From assembly GCA_020634515.1 (NCBI GenBank), contig JACKBL010000002.1, forward strand, positions 682,001 to 746,000: a stretch of DNA of 64,000 bases, written 5' to 3'. This document shows, in pieces, positions 57,599-64,000 of the stretch. The notes under the pieces are model-generated. The model ran no database searches. It was not told the origin of the DNA and was given only the letters and a program-made list of their open reading frames with translations. Every line of letters begins with the position of its first letter. Within the stretch, counting starts at the first letter, position 1. The position numbers and the translations under genes were made by a program. The DNA is from Ardenticatenales bacterium. GTDB lineage: Bacteria > Chloroflexota > Anaerolineae > Promineifilales > Promineifilaceae.

Positions 57599-59902
57599 TT
57601 ACGGGCTGGCGGTGCTGAGGCGGCGGACGTAGTTGACGAGGTTCCAGATGTCGTCGTCGCTGAATTGGTCGCCAAATGCCGGCATTGGCGTCCCCGTAAC
57701 CCCCCCCTTGATCCAATACCATAAGTCCCCATCCGGGTGCGTCGCCGTGTGCCCACCCGTGAAATTCGCCGGCGGCGAAGCCAGCGTCGCCGCTGCCGGC
57801 CCATCCCCAAACCCCTGCTCCCCGTGGCACGTCACGCAATGCGTCTCAAACAACGCCTTCCCCGCCGCAATGGAGGTCGCATCCGGCGTGATCGGATTCG
57901 AGGCAAACATCGCGGGCGTGTAATCCTGCGAGAACTGGAATAACTGCCGCGCCCCCACGTAAAACGAGAGTAGCGAAATCACCAGTAGTCCCACAAGTTG
58001 CCAATCCTTATCTGCCGCTTTGTTCGCCAGGATGCCCCAGAGAATGGCGAAGAGGACCAGGGCAATCCCCGGAACCAGCCCGCGGCTGCGCGTGAGGAAG
58101 GAAACGAGATTATCCAGAGTGCGTCCGCCCTCGGTCAGTCCCGTGATGCGGCTGTCCAGCCCCGCCTCCAGGCGGAAGGGGGCGAAAACGTCGAACGCGC
58201 CCTGGCGCCGCACGGCAACTTCCACCTGCCACGGTCCCAACAGGCTAATGGTGCTGCTGTCGAGTTGGTAGTGGCCGCTGCCAGATGCCGGCACAACTTC
58301 CTCCGCCGTCCCCAATGATTGCCCCAGAAATGTAAAGCGCAGCGAAACCTCGCGCGCGTCGCTTACCGGGTTGCCGTCCTGATCTTCCAGGTAAACGTCG
58401 AACAAATTCTCGCCCGCCAGCGCCGGCTCCAACGTTAGCGAGACATGCAGGTCTTCCACGGTCTGGCTGAGCGTCGTCTGGCCGCTGCTGGCCGCCAACA
58501 GCGGCGCATCCTGCGCCCGCTGCAAGTCGCTCAGCCAGCCGGCGGCCACCAGAATGAGAACGGCAAAGCCGGCTTCCACCCACACCAGCACGCGAAAGCG
58601 TCCCTGCGCGGCGACCGCTGCCGCCTCCGCCGGGGTCTCATACGTCTTGTTCAGGCGGGGTTTTACCCAAAACAGGTTCAGCGCGGCGATGGCGAAGGGG
58701 ACCAGGGCCAGGCCGATTTTCAGCAGGAGTACGCGCCCATAGGCGGTGCTGACGAGGCCGCCCCAACTGCCAACGTGTTGGTAGGAGAGGTAGGCGCCGC
58801 TGGCGAGGATGGCGCCGACGCAGGCGGCGGCGAGGGCGGAGAAGTTGAGGATGAGGGTGAGGTAGAGCCACGCTTTGTTTTCGGCTTCCAGGTGGCGGGC
58901 GCGCAGCAGGCTGATGCCCAGATAGACGAGACCGCCCACCCAAATGCCGGCAGCCACCACATGCACGAAATCCACCGCCACGGCCACATTCGCGTTCCGC
59001 ACCAGCGCCGCGCTGTGGCTTACCAGGGAGACCGTCGCTGCCGCGCCCAGGCTGAGCAGCAGCCCCGCCCACCAACCCCAACCGCGCAACCCGCCGCGCC
59101 CTTTGCCCGCCGCGCCCAACCGCCAGGCGAGCAGCCCCAACACCAGCGTCAGCAGCAGCCGCAGCAGCCACATGAGGCCGAAGCGCGTGTTGAGCCAGAC
59201 GCCCAGATTACCCGCCGCCAGCAAGTTGTACTGGCCGGCTTGTTCAATCAGCGTCATCACGGCGGACAGCAGCAGAAAGCCCGCCCCCGCCAGCCCCACA
59301 CGGGCGCTTTGGCGGGCTACGTCTATGTCCAGCGTCGCTTCCGCGTCGGTGATGTCCTCGACATTGAGGATGGGATTCCATAGCAAGAGGCGAAAGGCGA
59401 ATAGCCCCAACAGCAGGGCCACGCCGCCCAGATTGCCCCAGCGGGCCAGCAACGAGGCCAGTGTGGGGCTGGCTGCTTCGGTGACGGTCTGGCCGGCTCC
59501 GCTGCCGCTCAACTGGGATACGCCCACGCCGAAGGAGTAGATGCCGCTGGTGGTGTGGCCGTCCACGGCGGAAAGCACGCGCCAGCTAACGATGTAGCTG
59601 CCGTTGTTCAGCGGCGGCAGGGTGACGCGCACGCGGGTGTTGTCCGCGGCGGTGGCTTCCAGCGCGCCCGTTTCCATGGCCTGCCCCGACGGCGAGAGGA
59701 TTTGGATGTTGCTAAATGCCGGCACAATCGGTTCGCTAAAGGAGATTTCCATGGCATCCGGGCTGGTTTCCAAAATCTCATTTGCCGCCGGCTTGGACGC
59801 AGTGGGCACGGCGTGAGCCAAAGCCGGGCGTGCGCCCAGCCACAACCAGGCCAACAGCGCAATGAGCATCCAGGTGGCGAAATTACGGGGGCGTCGAGTC
59901 AT
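57599..59902 (-). CDS. CopC-CopD fusion with C-terminal cytochrome c
   Basis: 767 aa. Signal peptide, CopC domain (about 30-125; 'HAVPTASKPAANE' supplies the N-terminal copper His; 'VDGHTTSGIYSFGV'), CopD membrane domain (about eight TM, 150-455, 'WVGGLVYLGISLL'), an exported beta domain (about 480-590), two more TM segments, then class I cytochrome c ('CVTCH' near 687, axial Met in 'GTPMPAFGDQ'). It would bind or import copper outside the cell and pass electrons. ATG 59902 follows GAGGATC. Last gene of a four-gene run. Confidence 0.9.
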   Translation of the reverse strand: MTRRPRNFATWMLIALLAWLWLGARPALAHAVPTASKPAANEILETSPDAMEISFSEPIVPAFSNIQILSPSGQAMETGALEATAADNTRVRVTLPPLNNGSYIVSWRVLSAVDGHTTSGIYSFGVGVSQLSGSGAGQTVTEAASPTLASLLARWGNLGGVALLLGLFAFRLLLWNPILNVEDITDAEATLDIDVARQSARVGLAGAGFLLLSAVMTLIEQAGQYNLLAAGNLGVWLNTRFGLMWLLRLLLTLVLGLLAWRLGAAGKGRGGLRGWGWWAGLLLSLGAAATVSLVSHSAALVRNANVAVAVDFVHVVAAGIWVGGLVYLGISLLRARHLEAENKAWLYLTLILNFSALAAACVGAILASGAYLSYQHVGSWGGLVSTAYGRVLLLKIGLALVPFAIAALNLFWVKPRLNKTYETPAEAAAVAAQGRFRVLVWVEAGFAVLILVAAGWLSDLQRAQDAPLLAASSGQTTLSQTVEDLHVSLTLEPALAGENLFDVYLEDQDGNPVSDAREVSLRFTFLGQSLGTAEEVVPASGSGHYQLDSSTISLLGPWQVEVAVRRQGAFDVFAPFRLEAGLDSRITGLTEGGRTLDNLVSFLTRSRGLVPGIALVLFAILWGILANKAADKDWQLVGLLVISLLSFYVGARQLFQFSQDYTPAMFASNPITPDATSIAAGKALFETHCVTCHGEQGFGDGPAAATLASPPANFTGGHTATHPDGDLWYWIKGGVTGTPMPAFGDQFSDDDIWNLVNYVRRLSTASP

Positions 59903-60043
59903 GTCTGATCCTCAGGAGCGTAATTAAAAACTGACGATGAAAAAAGTACGGAATTACATCGCCAGGTCGCAGGGGATGGGGGTGTCACTGATGGGGGGAG
60001 GAGCGAAGCTCCAGGACGGAACTTCGCTCCCGTACCGGTCGAA

Positions 60044-60559
60044 TTATTTCACTGTGATGGTAATGGCGTCGCCGTCTTCCAGGTCCTGGTGGTCGCCATT
60101 TGCCATGGAGACGCTGATGGTGTGTTCGCCAGGCTCCAGGCCACGCACGACTGTGTCGGTGGCGGTTCCCGTCACCATGCCGTAGGTCGCGCCATCCACG
60201 GCGACGTGCCAGTGGTTGCCGTTTTCGCCGACGACGAAGTTGGTGAACGAGACTTCCACGACGATGCTGTCCGCGCTGTCGAAGGTGGACCCGTCCGCCG
60301 GAGACGTGATCTTGACGACGGCTCCGTTGTTGGGAATCTTGACCTCGTCGCCCATGTCCATGTTCTCATCGTGCATGTGCTCGTCGCTGTTCATGTCCAT
60401 ATTGCTGTCCATGTCCATATTGCTGTCCATGGTGGTGTCGGTGGCGTTGTCCATTGTCCCGTCCATGCCGTTGTCGGTGGTGTTGGCCCCGCAAGCGGCG
60501 GCGAACAGGAGCAGGAGCAGGAGGGCGAAAAGGGAAAGAGTTCTGGTTTGTTGCTTCAT
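60044..60559 (-). CDS. Met/Asp-rich lipoprotein
   Basis: 171 aa. Lipobox AAACG near residue 23. The next 50 residues repeat 'MDxxMD/MNMD' and end in 'HMHDENMDMGDE', a likely metal- (copper-) binding segment. A C-terminal Ig-like domain follows ('NGAVVKITSPADGSTFD', 'GNHWHVAVDG'). Its place between CopC-D and another exported protein supports a copper role. GAGGATAAATC precedes the ATG. Confidence 0.75.
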   Translation of the reverse strand: MKQQTRTLSLFALLLLLLFAAACGANTTDNGMDGTMDNATDTTMDSNMDMDSNMDMNSDEHMHDENMDMGDEVKIPNNGAVVKITSPADGSTFDSADSIVVEVSFTNFVVGENGNHWHVAVDGATYGMVTGTATDTVVRGLEPGEHTISVSMANGDHQDLEDGDAITITVK

Positions 60560-60587
60560 GATTTATCCTCGTGAAAGGGGTGTTTGT

Positions 60588-61163
60588 TCATTTGCGGCGG
60601 CGGGCCATGTTGGCGCCGCTGAGTGCCAGTCCGATGATGCCGATGGCGATGCCGGCAATTGCCAGCTTCTGTATAGTCTGAATCTCATCCGCCATCCCGG
60701 CCAGCCGGTCGGCTAATGTCTGATTATCCGGCGGCATTTCCGGGAATTGCAGCGTGCTGGCGGAAAGCACTTCCTCTGGTTCAATCGTGCCGTTGATCGC
60801 CACGCCATCCACCGTGCCGGTCAGCAAAACGTCATACTGACCGCGCACCGTGGGCAGAATTGGGACGCGATACCACCCGGATTCGCCCGTCGGCTCCAGG
60901 TTGCCGATGAAGGTACGGCCGGCGTAGGAAACTTGCACCTTTAGGTCCGCTTCCAGGCCATCGACGGGCGCGCCGTCTCGTGTGATTTGCAGCACGAGGG
61001 CGTTTCGCTCTCCTACGATGACCGGCTCGTTTTCCCAGCCCGTGACGACGATAAAAGGGCCAATTTCTGATTGTTCGTGGGCAAATGCCGGCATTGTCAA
61101 ACCGGCGCACACCAGTAAAACCAGCAGCGCGAAAACGGCAGGCAAACGATGCTGACGCAACAT
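60588..61163 (-). CDS. Exported protein with C-terminal TM helix
   Basis: 191 aa. Signal peptide (1-28), a beta-sandwich domain ('PFIVVTGWENEPVIVGERNA', 'DLKVQVSYAGRTFIGN', 'GWYRVPILPTVRGQYDVLLTG'), a short helix and a TM helix with 'ARRRK'. Layout resembles CopC/YtkA-like accessory proteins of copper-cytochrome operons. GGAGG precedes the ATG. Confidence 0.75.
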   Translation of the reverse strand: MLRQHRLPAVFALLVLLVCAGLTMPAFAHEQSEIGPFIVVTGWENEPVIVGERNALVLQITRDGAPVDGLEADLKVQVSYAGRTFIGNLEPTGESGWYRVPILPTVRGQYDVLLTGTVDGVAINGTIEPEEVLSASTLQFPEMPPDNQTLADRLAGMADEIQTIQKLAIAGIAIGIIGLALSGANMARRRK

Positions 61164-61350
61164 AGGATTCCTCCAATCAAGTTTATTCTTCAGTAACGAT
61201 CTGCTTTGGCGCGGTGCGTCACCGACACATAGGGCAGTTGATGCGGCGCATCAGGGATGAGACTCCAGGCACGTCTGCTTTGGCCCGCGTCCGGGGAGTA
61301 GGCCAGGCACGTAGCCTAAGGAGGGGAACAGTTGAACCAGGGGAATGCGG

Positions 61351-61662
61351 TTACAAGAGGCCGCGTGGAGGGGGCGTGTCCGGCGCAATGAGGGCCGATA
61401 CATGGGGGAGTATGTCCTCATTGCATAGCTGCGCCATGCGCCACGGGGCCGTCGCCGTACAAGAGGTGGCGGCGCACGGCCACAGAGAAAAAGGAAGCGG
61501 TGTTTTTCCGACTCCGCTGCCCGGCAGCGAATTGGCGTGACCATCCACGGCCAACAGTGTACCCGCCAGAACTATCTGGTGAGAACTGGGGCACTGGTTG
61601 ATTGAAACAAGGGAGGCAGTCACGACGCTCACAACGAGCAGCCAGACAATTACACGTCGCAT
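61351..61662 (-). CDS. Small exported protein, Cys-containing
   Basis: 103 aa with a signal-like N-terminus ('VIVWLLVVSVVTASLV'). Four Cys and a Pro-rich end; no family recognised. It is the first frame of the copper run (about 190 bp before 61163). The codon pattern is less convincing than its neighbours', and it could be chance. Confidence 0.45.
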   Translation of the reverse strand: MRRVIVWLLVVSVVTASLVSINQCPSSHQIVLAGTLLAVDGHANSLPGSGVGKTPLPFSLWPCAATSCTATAPWRMAQLCNEDILPHVSALIAPDTPPPRGLL

Positions 61663-61749
61663 GGGCGTATTCTATCCACAGCCCCGGTTTCCTGCCAACT
61701 GACCGTATCCTGCCGGCAATTCTTATAGCGAGGAATATGATGACACAAG

Positions 61750-61845
61750 GTAACTGCCAGGCCAGTTTGGACCAATTTTCTCTGATGGAAAATGGTCATT
61801 TCGCGCGTGAAATTGGTCCAATCTCCCGAGCGCGTTAGTCCTTAG
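61750..61845. repeat. MITE family A, copy 7
   Basis: GTAACTGCCAGG at the left and GTTAGTCCTTAG at the right, with inner TTTGGACCAATTTT/AAATTGGTCCAATC. No target duplication visible; the right end is mutated. Confidence 0.75.
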
Positions 61846-62227
61846 ATCTTTGGCCCCGGGGGGTGTGGTGGGGGAATGCCGGCACAAAAGACCGCGCCAT
61901 GCGACAACGTGACAAACATCACTATATGCCGCCGCCCCATTGTCGTACAATGTGTTTGTATGCACCTGTAGGGAGTTTGATTCCACATGGTAGCCAATCC
62001 GTAAGGAGAAAACGGAAGTTCCCCAGCAGCAATAAAGGGTGAACGTCAGTCTGGCAATGTCAATATGACTTTGCCTTTCTGTGGGTTTGGGCGACCCACT
62101 CGTGCCTCTGTCTTCTGGCAGGGTGCGCCATCTTTCCCCGCCCTTTGTTTGGTCCGGCAGCCTGTAAGGGGGAATGCCGGCATTTCCTCAGCCCTAACCA
62201 TACAACTTCATCAAAAGGAGCAGCGCG
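61846..62227. other. Leader region of the PD40 protein gene
   Basis: Holds two TGCCGGCA copies (61877, 62175), each with a clear G-to-C strand switch, and a TACAAT near 61948 without a good -35. No gene or known riboswitch seen. Confidence 0.4.
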
Positions 62228-64000
62228 ATGAAACAGTTGCGACTATTTGCTTTCGCCGCCCTACTGGTGGTGGTGATGTTTCTTGTGCCCGCGCCGTTGC
62301 GTATGCAGGCCAGTCCTCTGTCGCCTGATCTGGCGCTCACGGCGCTCAGTTTTCAGTACTTCATGAACGATGGCGGCAATGGTTCGGGTTTCTACTATCT
62401 GGCTGATGGGGGCACGTTCGTTGATGATGTGGGCACTGCCGGCATCTGGAACTTCAACCCGGACACCAATCGCTATTTCCTCTACTACAACACCGGCGCA
62501 AACTGCGGTGCCCTCTCCCTCGGCACATATGACCCGGTGAGCACCCAGGTTCGCGGCATCCGTTCCTGCACGGATGGCTCTGGCGTATTAGGCGTCTGGT
62601 TCGGCAGATTGCTGCCCGCTGAGCCAACCACCCGCGTTTCCATTCCCGCCCCGGCGATCCAGGGAAACAACCATGCCCGCGTTCCTTCCTTCGCGGCGGA
62701 TGGGCGTTATGTCGCCTTCTTCTCTTGGGCCAGCAACCTGGTCAACTTTGACACGAATGGCTACACGGACATCTTCGTCTACGACCGCGTCAGGGGTTTG
62801 ATCAGCCTGGTTTCCGTTAACAGCGACGAAATCCAGGCCAATGGCGCATCTTTCGATCCGGTCATGTCTACAGACGGACAGTTTGTGGCCTTTGAATCTG
62901 GAGCCAACAACCTGGTCAGCGGCGACACCAACGGTTATCAGGATATCTTTGTGCGGGATCGCCAGTCGGGAACAACGAGCCGCGTTTCCATTGCCTCTGA
63001 TGGAACACAGGCGAATCACACTTCCCACGACACGGCGATTTCCGCGGACGGGCGGTACGTGGCCTTTATGTCGCTGGCGACCAACCTGGTAGCCGGCGAT
63101 ACCAATGGCGTCTACGATGCGTTTGTGCATGATCGCCTGGCCGGGCAGACCATCCGTGTGTCTGTCGCTTCCGACGGCGCCCAGGGGGATGCCCCGGCGC
63201 AAGAGGTGGCCATCTCCGCCGATGGGCATTTTGTCGCCTTTTCTTCCGCCGCCAACAACCTGGTTGTCGGCGATACCAACGACGATTACGACATTTTCGT
63301 ACGCGACCAGGAAACGGGTCAAACCACGCTGGTTTCCGTGGCTCTCAATGGAACCCCGGCTGGCGGCTCCTACCAACCCGCGCTCTCTGCCGATGGGCGC
63401 TATGTGGCGTTCCTGTCCGCCGCCGCCAATCTGGTCAGCGGCGATACCAATGGCTACGTGGACATTTTTGTGCGCGACCGCCAGACGGGTCAGACCAGCC
63501 GTGTATCCGTGGCGACAAATGGGACCCAGGCAAATAACGCTTCGTACCATCCGGCCATTTCCGCCGCTGGGCAGTATGTGACTTTTGACTCTGACGCCAG
63601 CAATCTGGTTGGCGGCGATGCCAATGGCGCGGGGGACGTGTTCATCCATGACCGGCAAACAGGCCAGACCAGCCGCGTCTCCGTCACCACTTTTGGCGTG
63701 GGCGGCAACGCCTATGCCGGCTGGCCCGCCGTCTCCGCGGATGGACGCTACGTGGCCTACTGGTCCGCGGCGACCAATCTGGTCAGCGGCGACACGAATG
63801 GCTTCGATGACGTTTTTGTCCGGGACCGGCAAACCGGCCAGACCAGCCGTGTTTCCACCGGCGGGACGGAGGCGGATCAGATATCCCGTATCGCCGTTAT
63901 CTCCGCTGATGGTCGTTACGTGGCCTTTACGTCTGATGCCGGCAATTTGGTTAACGGCGACACGAACGATGAAACCGACATTTTCGTTTACGACCGTCAG
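62228..64000 (+). CDS. Secreted PD40/TolB-like beta-propeller repeat protein, partial
   Basis: At least 591 codons, open to the right edge. Signal peptide (residues 1-30), a short Cys-containing domain ('NTGANCGALSLG', 'GIRSCTDGSG'), then about seven repeats of roughly 55 residues with consensus 'AISADGRYVAFxS', 'ANLVSGDTNGYxDIFVRDR' and 'QTGQTSRVSVAS'. This is the WD40-like PD40 blade. AAAAGGAGCAGCGCG precedes the ATG. The repeats produce a long antisense frame (62588-63832) that is not a gene. Confidence 0.88.
   Translation, partial: MKQLRLFAFAALLVVVMFLVPAPLRMQASPLSPDLALTALSFQYFMNDGGNGSGFYYLADGGTFVDDVGTAGIWNFNPDTNRYFLYYNTGANCGALSLGTYDPVSTQVRGIRSCTDGSGVLGVWFGRLLPAEPTTRVSIPAPAIQGNNHARVPSFAADGRYVAFFSWASNLVNFDTNGYTDIFVYDRVRGLISLVSVNSDEIQANGASFDPVMSTDGQFVAFESGANNLVSGDTNGYQDIFVRDRQSGTTSRVSIASDGTQANHTSHDTAISADGRYVAFMSLATNLVAGDTNGVYDAFVHDRLAGQTIRVSVASDGAQGDAPAQEVAISADGHFVAFSSAANNLVVGDTNDDYDIFVRDQETGQTTLVSVALNGTPAGGSYQPALSADGRYVAFLSAAANLVSGDTNGYVDIFVRDRQTGQTSRVSVATNGTQANNASYHPAISAAGQYVTFDSDASNLVGGDANGAGDVFIHDRQTGQTSRVSVTTFGVGGNAYAGWPAVSADGRYVAYWSAATNLVSGDTNGFDDVFVRDRQTGQTSRVSTGGTEADQISRIAVISADGRYVAFTSDAGNLVNGDTNDETDIFVYDRQ

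Larger units (their letters stand above)
6518..63944. repeat. Highly iterated palindrome TGCCGGCA (about 74 copies)
   Basis: Copies read by eye start at 6518, 7416, 7564, 8445, 8889, 8928, 9133, 9319, 12073, 15729, 15999, 16023, 16816, 17029, 17218, 20063, 20597, 21365, 21680, 22736, 22901, 23135, 23683, 24802, 25002, 25497, 27386, 29764, 30193, 30556, 30713, 31117, 31672, 33409, 33581, 33774, 35469, 36688, 37632, 37726, 37840, 38646, 39503, 39731, 40605, 41151, 43147, 43204, 44564, 44618, 45420, 45591, 46818, 48361, 50293, 50693, 52720, 53310, 54404, 54882, 55560, 55812, 56006, 57677, 58285, 58945, 59717, 60650, 61086, 61711, 61877, 62175, 62437 and 63937. Most are preceded by A or G plus A or T, and followed by T, C or A. 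They lie in genes and spacers alike. None was found before 6518. Confidence 0.85.

Noticed and set aside
61846..62227. Cyclic-di-GMP or other known riboswitch
   Set aside because: No match to the conserved aptamer cores that I could recognise by eye.
62588..63832. 414-aa open frame on the minus strand opposite the PD40 protein
   Set aside because: It repeats with the same period as the plus-strand blades, has no family-like sequence, and the plus frame has a signal peptide and ribosome site.

Overview
The window looks like the chromosome of an uncultivated member of the Chloroflexota (Anaerolineae/Caldilineae-like). This is inferred from overall gene style: GC-rich DNA, very many secreted or single-TM proteins with Pro/Thr 'TPTPTP' linkers, CopC-CopD fusions, RlmI-type methyltransferases, and a large stock of acyl-CoA enzymes. 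No rRNA or other taxonomic marker confirms it.

Layout. Bases 1-5.9 kb are foreign-looking. An AT-rich stretch holds a decayed Rhs-type polymorphic toxin and a decayed beta-propeller gene. It is followed by two attC-like sites, an IS91-family transposase with its own tyrosine recombinase, a small hairpin element, a possible attI core and an integron integrase (intI) with a broken N-terminus. From 5.96 kb the DNA is ordinary chromosome: radA, a GH99-like/LysM surface protein, tyrS, a membrane-anchored SurA-like foldase, smc, rlmI, a phasin-like protein and folK-folP. At 20-30 kb lies a fatty-acid/acyl-CoA degradation block (two acyl-CoA dehydrogenases, an SDR, a GAF histidine kinase overlapping a fadB-like gene, a GDSL hydrolase, a thiolase). 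At 30-44 kb are a secreted protein of unknown function, threonine aldolase, a Ser/Thr kinase with FHA and extracellular TSP3 repeats, an MscS channel, a selenocysteine-containing peroxiredoxin-like gene coupled to a DUF1295 membrane enzyme, a fused bS6-bS18 ribosomal protein, another acyl-CoA dehydrogenase, a Nudix-haloalkane dehalogenase fusion and an initiator tRNA. At 44-55 kb are two coupled cell-wall enzymes (amidase, L,D-transpeptidase), purA, a second acyl-CoA set (PaaG-like isomerase, two 3-hydroxyacyl-CoA dehydrogenases), MscS, a PP2C-like/NHL protein and DUF433. At 55-64 kb are a SelW-like CxxU selenoprotein, a lipoprotein glycosidase-like enzyme, a four-gene copper/periplasmic operon with a CopC-CopD-cytochrome c fusion, and a long WD40-like (PD40) repeat protein that runs off the end.

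Two signals cut across the whole chromosome part. First, the palindrome TGCCGGCA occurs about 74 times between 6.5 and 64 kb (hand count; about 2 expected from base composition) and is absent from the integron segment. At most copies the top strand switches from G-rich on the left to C-rich on the right, whichever strand is coding. Second, several families of short inverted-repeat elements fill the intergenic spaces. The main one (about 95 bp, seven copies, GTAAC ends) is flanked by 8-bp target duplications in five copies, so it is a MITE; its ends and duplication length fit the IS66 family.

Two genes (39599-40084 and 55252-55524) carry an in-frame TGA exactly at the redox Cys position of a UxxC or CxxU motif. 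Together they argue that this organism decodes UGA as selenocysteine.
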